From: an uncultured Clostridium sp. | Lineage (GTDB): Bacteria; Bacillota; Clostridia; Clostridiales; Clostridiaceae | Direction of reading: 5' to 3' | Length of the DNA stretch: 9,125 nucleotides | NCBI GenBank assembly: GCA_934746785.1 | Contig: CAKVFO010000132.1 | Coordinates: 1-9,125 of the forward strand | In this document: positions 1-7,391 of the stretch, one piece after another | Layout: every line of letters begins with the position of its first letter | Position numbering within the stretch: position 1 is the stretch's first letter | Program-made: the position numbers and the translations under genes | The notes under the pieces: model-generated | The model's database searches: none | What the model was told of the DNA's origin: nothing | Seen by the model: the letters and a program-made list of their open reading frames with translations, nothing else

Positions 1-497
1 TCATATCCTATACTGCAAAAATCTGCTTCATCATCTATAATCAAGCACTTTTTATCCTTATTTAAACTATAATCTTAAATGAATTTAAGAATTTTATGTA
101 TATTATTCTTTTCCTTTTTAACTACTATAATCATCTTTTTTTCAAGCTCAAATTTAGACATATTAGGAGGCATACACATAATATCAAATATCTCAATTAT
201 GTCATCATCTTTAAATTCCTTAAATTCATCTCTCATTCTAGCAGTTGTCTGTTTTGCTAATGCATTTGAATTTTTAGTTAATACTATTGCTAAATCATAT
301 CCATTATCAAAAGCTAAAGAAATAACTCCAATAAAGGATTTAGTCTTACCACTTTGAATTTTCCCAAGCATCATAAGCGGCTTATCCTCTATCTCATCTA
401 ATTTTCCTACAACCTGCCTTATACATGCTAAGGTTTTATTATTATATTCTTCTTTTTTTACGCTAAAAAATTCTCCGTCTTCTATTATGTTTGACAT
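1..497 (-). pseudogene. Z1-domain P-loop ATPase, N-terminal part, interrupted by an in-frame TAA and cut by the window edge
   Basis: This is the N-terminal end of a Z1-type ATPase, a superfamily-2 helicase-like protein found in defence loci beside AIPR and PD-(D/E)XK genes. Translation starts at ATG 497, with a GGGGG ribosome binding site 8 nt upstream. The Walker A loop GKIQSGKT is at residues 45-52, followed by the Ia-like segment LAIVLTKNSNALAKQTTARM and a VVKKEKNN segment. After residue 140 (KILKFI) there is a TAA at 77-75. The same frame then continues without interruption as DYSLNKDKKC followed by LIIDDEAD, the Walker B/DEAD box (about 44-21), and FCSIGY to the window edge. Changing one base (for example TAA to GAA) would restore a continuous reading frame. 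Z1 proteins usually run to many hundreds of residues, so most of the gene lies outside the window. As read here the product would be a 140-residue stub without Walker B. The family call rests on Walker A, the KKEKNN segment and DDEAD occurring in the expected order. Confidence 0.85.
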
Positions 498-532
498 TTT
501 AATACCCCCAGTTTATTAACCTTTAATGTTAG

Positions 533-786
533 TTATGAATTATTCCATTCTATTATATAGTTTTTATTTTCTTTTATATACTTTATACATTCATCATTAA
601 TAACTATCTTTTTCTCAATGCTATAAATTTTATAAAATACCTTATCATCATTCTGTGACTTTTCTTCTATAATTTTATTTTTCTTTTCATCTGTCTTCCC
701 TCTTAAAAAATCTTCATAAAAAGGAGACAATAATCTATATGGAACATATCTATATATTTTTGATAACTGTTTCTCTACTTCTCCAT
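533..786 (-). pseudogene. Small unidentified gene upstream of Z1, apparently frameshifted after codon 3
   Basis: I do not recognise this family. The likely true start is ATG 786, because a strong GAGGAG ribosome binding site (792-797) sits 5 nt upstream. That frame reads M-E-K and then hits TAG (777-775). The neighbouring frame is open from there to the TAA at 535-533 and encodes about 80 residues: EKQLSKIYRYVPYRLLSPFY, then a lysine/glutamate-rich stretch, then FYKIYSIEKKIVINDECIKY, ending in IIEWNNS. Adding one base after codon 3 would give M-E-K-x-EKQLSKIYRYV, which looks like a natural N-terminus. The open frame can formally start at TTG 799, but that codon overlaps the ribosome binding site. 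No signal peptide, membrane segment or nuclease motif is visible. It lies 35 nt upstream of Z1 on the same strand, downstream of the promoter at 847-875, and so probably formed an operon with Z1. Confidence 0.5.
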
Positions 787-846
787 AAATTCTCCTCAAT
801 CCATTTTAAATTTCTTTTGTAGTATTTATTTTTTTATCTTCCATAT

Positions 847-875
847 ATTATATAAAGCTAATCATAATCAGTAAA
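847..875 (-). promoter_or_regulatory. Promoter for the leftward gene-Z1 operon
   Basis: On the - strand, -35 TTTACT (875-870), a 17-nt spacer and -10 TATAAT (852-847) form a near-consensus sigma-A promoter. Transcription would start near 840, giving a leader of roughly 55 nt before the GAGGAG-ATG at 797-784. The hexamers and spacer length are identical to those of the dnd promoter on the other strand, although the spacer sequences differ. Confidence 0.7.
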
Positions 876-891
876 TATAATCTTTTTATTT

Positions 892-920
892 TGTTTAGGA
901 TATGTTTACTATCCAAAACA
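892..920. promoter_or_regulatory. Operator-like palindrome between the two divergent promoters
   Basis: Two 11-nt arms, TGTTTAGGATA (892-902) and TATCCAAAACA (910-920), are inverted repeats with one mismatch around a 7-nt centre, TGTTTAC. The right arm and centre cover the dnd -35 hexamer (905-910). The left edge is 17 nt from the -35 of the leftward promoter. Its position suits a repressor binding site. DndB, the first gene downstream, is the obvious candidate because DndB/DptB homologues have been described as regulators of dnd operons. That assignment is inference. Confidence 0.6.
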
Positions 921-933
921 GAACTGCTATAAT
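905..933 (+). promoter_or_regulatory. Promoter of the dndBCDE-dndA operon
   Basis: -35 TTTACT (905-910), a 17-nt spacer and a perfect -10 TATAAT (928-933) are present, with the extended -10 element TGC directly in front (925-927). Transcription is expected to start near 940, giving a short leader of about 28 nt to the dndB ATG. The next genes follow with no gap large enough for another promoter, so this is probably the only promoter of the operon. Confidence 0.8.
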
Positions 934-947
934 TACACTTGAAATAT

Positions 948-957
948 TACGTACGTA
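948..957. promoter_or_regulatory. TACGTACGTA palindrome next to the dndB ribosome binding site
   Basis: A perfect 10-bp palindrome sits in the dnd leader and runs into the TAGGAGG ribosome binding site (956-962). It may be a second regulator site or a chance palindrome. My recollection is that a Salmonella DndB homologue (DptB) was reported to bind TACG and CGTA half-sites separated by a longer spacer. The half-sites here match but the spacing does not, so the link is tentative. Confidence 0.35.
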
Positions 958-967
958 GGAGGTATTT

Positions 968-2053
968 ATGAAAAATAATTTTTATTATTCTTTTCCTGCT
1001 ATAAGAGGAAGACAAGCAAATAGAGACTTTTTTGTAATAATGTGTCCTCTATCAATTCTTCCAAAACTATTTATATTTAATGAAGAGGAACTTCCTCCTG
1101 AATATAGAGCACAAAGAATATTAAATAAATCAAGAATTCCTGAAATGAGTTCTTACATGGTTAACAATCCTAATGATTACGTATTTTCATCTTTAACAGC
1201 ATCCATAGATGGAGAATTTGACTTCTCACCAATGGATGAACAAACTAATGATGGAATAGGAATTCTAAAAATATGTATGGATAGCAAATTACTAATTAAT
1301 GATGGACAGCACAGAAGAGCTGCTATCGAGGATGCATTGAAGACATCTCCTGAACTTGGTAACGAAACAATATCAGTTGTTTTATTTATAGATGAAGGCT
1401 TAAAAAGAAGCCAGCAGATTTTTGCTGACTTAAATAAACATGCTATTAACGTTTCAAAATCTATAGGTATTTTATATGATTCACGTGATCCTATAGCGAT
1501 AATAACTAAAAACATAGTAGATGAAAATGAATATTTAAAATACTATACAGATAAAGAAAATCCTTCTTTACCTAAATATTCACCTCGTCTATTTACCTTA
1601 AGTAATATAAATGAAACAAATAAAAAATTACTTAATAAACTTGATACAAATGATGAGAAAGTTCAAGACTTTGCTAAAGAGTTTTGGAATTTCTTATGTG
1701 ATAATATGCATGAATGGAAACTAGTTTTTAATAAACAAATAAGCTCTAAAAACTTTAGAAGCGAATACATAAGTGCTAATGGTGTTGTACTTGAGGCTAT
1801 TGGTATGCTTGGGAATTACATATATAATAATAGCTTTGATTCTTGGAAGACAATACTTTCAGGACTTAAAGATATTAACTGGAGCCGTTCAAATTTAGAG
1901 GATTGGGAAAATCGTGTTATTAGCCCTGCTGGAAAGATTGTAAAAAGTGCTAATCATGTACGATTAACAAAAAACTTACTAAAGATAAAATTAAACCTTC
2001 CTCTATCTACTGAGGAAAAAAAGCTTGAAAAATCTATTAAAAAGGAAGGTTAA
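968..2053 (+). CDS. dndB: DndB, DGQHR-domain regulator of DNA phosphorothioation
   Basis: This 361-residue DGQHR-family protein matches the usual size of DndB. The family motif DGQHR is at residues 112-116 (LINDGQHRRAAIEDAL), and the second conserved block, QQIFADLNKHAINVSKS, is at about 149-165, as in other DndB proteins. In studied systems DndB is not needed for the sulfur chemistry. It controls dnd transcription and affects how much of the genome is modified. The ATG at 968 is well supported by the TAGGAGG at 956-962, 5 nt upstream. It is the first gene of the operon and ends 2 nt before dndC. The palindromes at 892-920 and 948-957 in front of it are plausible targets for autoregulation, which is inferred. 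No lesion is visible. Confidence 0.93.
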   Translation: MKNNFYYSFPAIRGRQANRDFFVIMCPLSILPKLFIFNEEELPPEYRAQRILNKSRIPEMSSYMVNNPNDYVFSSLTASIDGEFDFSPMDEQTNDGIGILKICMDSKLLINDGQHRRAAIEDALKTSPELGNETISVVLFIDEGLKRSQQIFADLNKHAINVSKSIGILYDSRDPIAIITKNIVDENEYLKYYTDKENPSLPKYSPRLFTLSNINETNKKLLNKLDTNDEKVQDFAKEFWNFLCDNMHEWKLVFNKQISSKNFRSEYISANGVVLEAIGMLGNYIYNNSFDSWKTILSGLKDINWSRSNLEDWENRVISPAGKIVKSANHVRLTKNLLKIKLNLPLSTEEKKLEKSIKKEG

Positions 2054-2055
2054 TA

Positions 2056-3681
2056 ATGCACAAAGAGTTAAAAGAAAAATATGAATTTATATTAGAACAG
2101 ATGAAAATGGTTTACTTAAATGATGCTAGGCCATGGGTTATTGGATATAGTGGCGGTAAAGATAGTACTACAGTTGTACAATTAGCCTTTACAATGCTTC
2201 AAAGACTTTCTCCTGAAGAAAGACATAAGGCTATCTATGTTGTATCCTCTGATACTTTAATAGAAAATCCTATTGTACTTGCTTATTTAAGAGAAAATTC
2301 AAGGTTAATTAATGAAGGTGCCAAAGAGCAAAACCTTCCTTTATATACACATATGGTTCATCCAGATTACAATAATACATTTTGGACTAATGTTATAGGA
2401 AAAGGACTTCCTACTCCTACTTCTATTAGATTTAGATGGTGTACTGAACGTCTTAAAATAAAACCATCTAATGATTTTATAGAAGAAAAAGTTAAAGAAA
2501 ATGGTGAAGTTGTTCTTCTATTAGGTGTTAGAAAAGCAGAAAGTATGGCAAGAAATCTTAGAATAACTAAGAGAGAAATTGAAGGATATCTTTTAAATCC
2601 ACATGAAACTATTGAAAACACTTATGTTTATAATCCAATAGTTGAATTGACTACTGATGATGTATGGGGAATCCTATTAGATGATAATGGTAGAACTCCA
2701 TGGGGAACTAGCAATAATGACTTATTCGCTTTATATTCAGGTTCTGATGGTGGAGAATGTCCATTTACAGTAACAAGTGACAAAGAAACTCCTTCTTGTG
2801 GAAACTCAAGATTTGGATGCTGGATTTGTACAGTTGTTAAAGAAGATAAGTCTTTAACTGGATTTATTAAAAATGGTGAAGACTGGCTTAAACCTTTACT
2901 AAAGTTCAGACAAGAAATTTTAGATATGCGTAACAAGCATGAATACAGAATGACTTATAGACGTGATGGTAATCATTATTATAAGAAGCTTTACTTAGAT
3001 AAGATGCCATTATTAGAGGACTATGTTATTAATCCTGACTACATCTTCCGTGTTGAAAATGGTGGCTATGTAGACCTTAAAAACTCTAAGACAGATATTG
3101 AAAATGGTACTACACGTAAGTCAGAAGATAAAGATAAGATTCACTTAGAACTTTTACCTATTATAAGTACTAAAGACTTTAAGAATGATAGATTAGATAA
3201 GTCTAAGATTCTAAAAGATGAAAATGGTGAATATATCAATATATTAGGTTATGGGCCATTTAATTTTAAGGCAAGAAAACTTATACTTGAAAAATTATTA
3301 AAGCTTCAATTAGAAATTAATGAAGTATTTGAAATAGAATTAATAACTGAAGAAGAGCTAGAAGCAATAGATAGTATCTGGGACGAAGAATTAGATTTAT
3401 CACATAGAACTTTAGTTGATACTTATCATAAAGTTACTGGTGAAAGACTTCCATGGGATGATTATAAAAAGCCTATGTTTGATGATGATACTTTAGATGA
3501 AATTAAAAGTCTTTGTGATAAACATAATATAGATGCTGATTTAATAACTAAGCTTTTAATTCAAACTAATAAATATAAGCACTTTACAAATAAAACTGTA
3601 TTAGATAAATCAATAACTAAAATACTTAATGCTAGACATTTACACAAATCAGTTTTTGAGGAGATAGAAAATGATAATTAA
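2056..3681 (+). CDS. dndC: DndC, PAPS-reductase-like phosphorothioation sulfurtransferase subunit
   Basis: This 541-residue protein belongs to the PAPS reductase/ATP pyrophosphatase family. The PP-loop SGGKDS is at residues 32-37 (VIGYSGGKDSTTVVQL). RWCTERLKIKP places Cys129 in the substrate loop, and GVRKAES is at about 157-163. A cysteine cluster at 235, 248, 255 and 258 (ECPF, SCGN, GCWIC) is the expected ligand set for the 4Fe-4S cluster of DndC. In known systems DndC has ATP pyrophosphatase activity and carries sulfur from the cysteine desulfurase towards DNA. The C-terminal third (about 360-541) is helical and charged, with no motif I recognise. A GGAAGG ribosome binding site (2044-2049) lies inside the end of dndB. 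The last 11 nt overlap the start of dndD, which suggests translational coupling. Confidence 0.95.
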   Translation: MHKELKEKYEFILEQMKMVYLNDARPWVIGYSGGKDSTTVVQLAFTMLQRLSPEERHKAIYVVSSDTLIENPIVLAYLRENSRLINEGAKEQNLPLYTHMVHPDYNNTFWTNVIGKGLPTPTSIRFRWCTERLKIKPSNDFIEEKVKENGEVVLLLGVRKAESMARNLRITKREIEGYLLNPHETIENTYVYNPIVELTTDDVWGILLDDNGRTPWGTSNNDLFALYSGSDGGECPFTVTSDKETPSCGNSRFGCWICTVVKEDKSLTGFIKNGEDWLKPLLKFRQEILDMRNKHEYRMTYRRDGNHYYKKLYLDKMPLLEDYVINPDYIFRVENGGYVDLKNSKTDIENGTTRKSEDKDKIHLELLPIISTKDFKNDRLDKSKILKDENGEYINILGYGPFNFKARKLILEKLLKLQLEINEVFEIELITEEELEAIDSIWDEELDLSHRTLVDTYHKVTGERLPWDDYKKPMFDDDTLDEIKSLCDKHNIDADLITKLLIQTNKYKHFTNKTVLDKSITKILNARHLHKSVFEEIENDN

Positions 3682-5830
3682 CAGTATAACATTAAAAAAC
3701 TTTAGATCTTATGAAGATGAAACTACCTTCTCTTTTCAGCCAAAGGATAATAAAAACATTGTTCTAGTAGGTGGAGAAAACGGAGCAGGTAAATCTACTT
3801 TATTTGAAGCAATGAAACTTTGTATCTATGGGCCTATTACTTATGGATACCTTGGACAGAATTCAAATTACTTAACTAAAATAAAAAATAACATTAACAA
3901 TAATGCTTTTAAAAATGAAGATATAGAATGTTACTTAGGAATTAACCTTTCCTTTAAAGACGGTACTAAGATAAAGGACTACTATTTAAAGCGTTCATGG
4001 AACTATGTAAATCAAAGAGTTGTTGAAACTTTTAAGGTACTCTTAGATGATAAAGAACTTAATGATGAAGAAATGTTATACTTTGATAAATACTTAAAAT
4101 CAGTACTTCCACCATCATTATTTGATTTCTTCTTCTTTGATGGTGAAGAATTAAGTGACTTCTTTACAGGTAAAAGTGCTAATTCTAACTTAAAGGAATC
4201 AATACTTGAGTTATTTAACTATGATACTTTTGAAGTATTAAAGAAACAGCTTCTATCTCACCAAAGAGCACAAACAAAGTCTAACAAGAAAATTGATGAA
4301 GTTAGAACTTCTTATGAAAAACAGGCAGCTGCTGTTAATGAAATGAAAGCTTTTATTGAAAACTTAAAGAAGGAAACTTTAGAAAATGAAGAAAGATTAG
4401 AAGACCTTCTTTCAGAAAGAACAAAAACTGAAGATACCTTTAAAAATAGTGGTGGTCTTTTAGAAGAACAAAAGGCTGAAATAAATACTGAAATAGCTAA
4501 CAAAGAAAATGAAAGAGCTAACTTAAATGCAGAAATAAAAGATTTCTGTAATGACACTCTTCCATTCTTACTAGTTTCAGACTTATTAGAAAAGACTCAA
4601 AAGCAGATAAGTGATGAAGATGACCTTACATCATATACTTCAGTTAAAGAAAAGTTATCAGGCGACATTATTAAGGACTCTTTAAATAATCGTATTAAAG
4701 AAAAAATTAATGATAAAATGTGCAATGAAATTGCTTTAGACCTTCTTAATAGCATGTTTAGTGTAGAAAAACTAGATAATGTTGAACCAATACTTCAACT
4801 TTCAAGTGAACAAAAAAGCAGCATTAATCACTTAATTAATAAAATACTAACTAACAAAGGTAAGTTAATAACGTCTGCTATAGGTAAGTTCAATAAAATA
4901 TCTAACATTGGTAATGATGTTAAAGAACTTCGTGAAAAGTTAAAGTCTTCTGTTTCTGAAGATGCTTTAAACACTTACTTAGAAACTATGCATAAATTAA
5001 ATGAAGAAATATCTAAGGCTCAAAGTACAGCAGCTGTAAATAAGTCTTCCCTTGAAAATAAGGAAGCTGAACTTAGTAAGTTAGAATATCATTTAACTAG
5101 AGTCAAAAATGAATATTCTGCTCTATTACAAAATGCTAATGTTTTAGATATGTCAAATTCACTTATAGATTACTTAACTGAGCTTTTAGCTAATCTTACT
5201 AAGGATAAGATTAAACTTATTGAAGAAGAATTTATTAATATCTTCAAGATAATCATAAGAAAAGATAACTATGTAAATAGTATTGTTATTGATGATACTT
5301 TTAATACTACTCTTTACATAAATAAAGAATATATTCCTAATGAAATATTAAATGTAATAAATAATCTAGGATTTGATGGTGTAATAAAGAAATATGGTGC
5401 TAAGTTCATTGATGATTTATTTCTTCACTACAATGTAAATACTCATGATGATTTATTACAAAAGATTAATGAGGACTTCTATTTAGGTTACATAACTTTA
5501 AGCACTAAGATTAATATTAATGACTTCTCTAATGGAGAAAAGCAGATATATATCCTATGCTTAATATGGGCAATAATAAAGAGTTCAGGTGTTGAAATAC
5601 CATTTATAATAGATACACCTTATTCTAGAATAGATGAAACTCACAGAAATGCATTAACAACTACTTACTTACCTAATATAAGTAAACAAGTTATAATTCT
5701 TTCAACTAATAAAGAAATTGATTCTGAGTTATATAAAGTTGTTAAGCCTTATGTTTGTGATGAATACTTACTTTTATATAATACTCAATCACGTAAAACT
5801 GAAGTTAAGAAGGGATATTTTGAGGTGTAA
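3671..5830 (+). CDS. dndD: DndD, SMC/Rad50-like ATPase of DNA phosphorothioation
   Basis: This 719-residue ABC/SMC-type ATPase has the standard DndD layout. The N-terminal half of the head carries Walker A GENGAGKST (residues 35-43) and the DndD-typical FFFFDGEELSDF (about 153-164). A long coiled-coil region, rich in Lys, Glu and Leu, spans roughly 190-500. The C-terminal half of the head has the ABC signature FSNGEKQ (about 619-625) and Walker B PFIIDTPYSRIDETH (about 644-658, aspartate 648). In known systems DndD hydrolyses ATP and is thought to open or nick DNA for sulfur insertion, acting with DndC and DndE. It starts inside the end of dndC, behind the ribosome binding site GAGGAG (3658-3663), and ends 2 nt before dndE. 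All head motifs are intact. Confidence 0.95.
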   Translation: MIINSITLKNFRSYEDETTFSFQPKDNKNIVLVGGENGAGKSTLFEAMKLCIYGPITYGYLGQNSNYLTKIKNNINNNAFKNEDIECYLGINLSFKDGTKIKDYYLKRSWNYVNQRVVETFKVLLDDKELNDEEMLYFDKYLKSVLPPSLFDFFFFDGEELSDFFTGKSANSNLKESILELFNYDTFEVLKKQLLSHQRAQTKSNKKIDEVRTSYEKQAAAVNEMKAFIENLKKETLENEERLEDLLSERTKTEDTFKNSGGLLEEQKAEINTEIANKENERANLNAEIKDFCNDTLPFLLVSDLLEKTQKQISDEDDLTSYTSVKEKLSGDIIKDSLNNRIKEKINDKMCNEIALDLLNSMFSVEKLDNVEPILQLSSEQKSSINHLINKILTNKGKLITSAIGKFNKISNIGNDVKELREKLKSSVSEDALNTYLETMHKLNEEISKAQSTAAVNKSSLENKEAELSKLEYHLTRVKNEYSALLQNANVLDMSNSLIDYLTELLANLTKDKIKLIEEEFINIFKIIIRKDNYVNSIVIDDTFNTTLYINKEYIPNEILNVINNLGFDGVIKKYGAKFIDDLFLHYNVNTHDDLLQKINEDFYLGYITLSTKININDFSNGEKQIYILCLIWAIIKSSGVEIPFIIDTPYSRIDETHRNALTTTYLPNISKQVIILSTNKEIDSELYKVVKPYVCDEYLLLYNTQSRKTEVKKGYFEV

Positions 5831-5832
5831 CC

Positions 5833-6222
5833 ATGGGATTTAGATTAAAAACATCAAAAAAGACAAAAGAAATTTTTGAAGAGATAGGCAGAAGTTATAA
5901 CCTTAAACCTTTTGCTTTAAGTAAGATAGCTGTTTCTCTTTCTTTAAAAAGTGAAGAACCAATAGATGACTACGGTGAAAAAGATGCTAACGGATTAGAG
6001 CTTCAAAGGTCAACAGTTACTGGTGAATATGATGCTATCTTTAAGGCTTTAATAGAAATGAACTTAGGTACTAATTTGAGTGATGATGACTACTATCCTA
6101 AATATATGAAGCTTCATATGGATAGAGGTGCTGAGCTTTTATACTCTGACTTTAGATATTCTAAGAACAATTTAGAAAAATTTATTAATAATAAATTAAT
6201 CAAAGAAGGTGAAAACATATGA
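5833..6222 (+). CDS. dndE: DndE, small DNA-binding subunit of the phosphorothioation complex
   Basis: This 129-residue protein has the typical DndE length. Its N-terminus is lysine-rich (MGFRLKTSKKTKEIFEEIG), followed by the helical segment LKPFALSKIAVSLSLKS (about 24-40) and a C-terminal half with RGAELLYSDFRYSKN. A DndE homologue of known structure forms a tetramer with a basic surface, proposed to bind nicked double-stranded DNA. That is family knowledge and not visible here. It is one of the core modification genes with dndC and dndD. The start follows a GAGGTG ribosome binding site (5821-5826) that overlaps the end of dndD. The stop overlaps the next gene through ATGA (6219-6222). The call rests on N-terminal similarity and on position between dndD and dndA. 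Confidence 0.9.
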   Translation: MGFRLKTSKKTKEIFEEIGRSYNLKPFALSKIAVSLSLKSEEPIDDYGEKDANGLELQRSTVTGEYDAIFKALIEMNLGTNLSDDDYYPKYMKLHMDRGAELLYSDFRYSKNNLEKFINNKLIKEGENI

Positions 6223-7391
6223 TATATCTGGACAATAGTGCTACTACTCCTATTGATCCTGAAGTACTTGATGCCATGCTTCCTTACTTAAAGGAGGAGT
6301 ATGGCAATCCTTCAAGCAGATACTACTCTCTAGCAGTTAATGCAAATAATGCAGTAGAAAAAGCTAGAGAGCAGGTTGCTGCTTTAATAAATGCTGATCC
6401 AAAAGAAATAATTTTTACAGGTGGAGCTTCTGAAAGCAATAACTTTATATTAAAAGGTGTTGCAGACTACAAAAAGTATTATGAAGATGGCGGAAATCAC
6501 ATAATAACTTCTACTGTAGAACATAAATCAGTACTTCAAACCTGCAAATTCTTAAATGGAGATGTATTCTGGAACACTTCAGATAAGTCAGTAGCTAGTA
6601 AATTCTTAAAGAAAAAGACTATGACTAAGAAAATAGATAGAGGCTATGAAGTTACTTTCCTTCCAGTAAACAGCTATGCTCAAGTCAATGCATATGAATT
6701 TAAAGATTCTATAAAAGATAATACAATCCTTGCTTCTTTCATATGGGGAAACAATGAGGTAGGTTCTTTAAATGATATAGAAAAGCTTTGTGCTATAGCT
6801 AAGGAAAAGGATATTTTATTCCACTCTGATGCTACTCAGGTTCTAGGAAAGATTAATATTGATGTAAAGAAGACTCCAATAGACTTTTTATCAATGTCAG
6901 CTCATAAGATTTATGGCCCTAAAGGTGTAGGTGCTGCCTTTGTAAGACAAAAGGGATTAACTTCTTATAAGATGACTTCTTTAATCCACGGAGGTTTACA
7001 GGAAAACGGCTATAGAGCTGGAACTTCTGCTGTTCACAATATAGTTGGTTTCGGTAAGGCTTGTGAAATTGCTAAGAGAGATATGGATGAATATATTAAG
7101 AAGATACTTGTTAAGGAAGAGGAAACTAAGAAGGAGTTTGCTGAAAAGTATCCTGGAGTTGAATTCTTAGGTGATCCTGAACATCATATTCCTGGCGTTA
7201 TTGGAATGCTTATTCCTGGGATAGTTAATGATATGTTTATTAAGGATATGGCTGATAAGGAAGTGTGTGCGCTTTCTTCTGGTTCGGCTTGTGGAATTGG
7301 GGAGCCTTCTTATGTTATTCAGGAGATTGGATATGGGGATAGGAGTTCACAGTTTGTGAGATTATCATTGAATAAATATTATAAGAAGTAG
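6219..7391 (+). CDS. dndA: DndA, IscS/NifS-type cysteine desulfurase
   Basis: This 390-residue PLP-dependent cysteine desulfurase releases sulfur from L-cysteine as an enzyme persulfide and would pass it to DndC. Visible motifs are the N-terminal YLDNSATTP, VEHKSV with His102, SDATQ (about 203-207), the PLP lysine Lys230 in SAHKIYGPKG, GGLQENGYRAGT (about 258-269), and catalytic Cys358 in SSGSACGIGEPS. Compared with IscS, about 26 extra residues lie between VLQTC (105-109) and GYEVTFLP (142-149), and the loop after the active cysteine is about two residues shorter. The start overlaps dndE by 4 nt (ATGA), with GAAGGTG as ribosome binding site. In many dnd clusters dndA comes first, is divergent or is absent. 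Here it is last. The operon context supports DndA over a housekeeping IscS. The last ~180 nt use more G-ending codons than the rest of the gene. Confidence 0.92.
   Translation: MIYLDNSATTPIDPEVLDAMLPYLKEEYGNPSSRYYSLAVNANNAVEKAREQVAALINADPKEIIFTGGASESNNFILKGVADYKKYYEDGGNHIITSTVEHKSVLQTCKFLNGDVFWNTSDKSVASKFLKKKTMTKKIDRGYEVTFLPVNSYAQVNAYEFKDSIKDNTILASFIWGNNEVGSLNDIEKLCAIAKEKDILFHSDATQVLGKINIDVKKTPIDFLSMSAHKIYGPKGVGAAFVRQKGLTSYKMTSLIHGGLQENGYRAGTSAVHNIVGFGKACEIAKRDMDEYIKKILVKEEETKKEFAEKYPGVEFLGDPEHHIPGVIGMLIPGIVNDMFIKDMADKEVCALSSGSACGIGEPSYVIQEIGYGDRSSQFVRLSLNKYYKK

Noticed and set aside
79..357. A + strand open frame rich in hydrophobic residues opposite the Z1 gene
   Set aside because: It is antisense to a frame with clear Walker A and ATPase motifs, has no ribosome binding site, and its Leu/Ile/Ser richness is typical of antisense frames in AT-rich DNA.
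1..497. TAA read as a sense codon (recoding) to explain the break in Z1
   Set aside because: dndB, dndC and dndD in the same window end in TAA followed directly by the next gene, so TAA is a normal stop here.
806..844. A possible ATG start at 844 for the small gene (M-E-D-K-K...), interrupted by TAA 808-806
   Set aside because: It lies 2 nt from the -10 box, so upstream of or at the expected transcription start. It also has no ribosome binding site. The GAGGAG-ATG at 797-784 is a better start.
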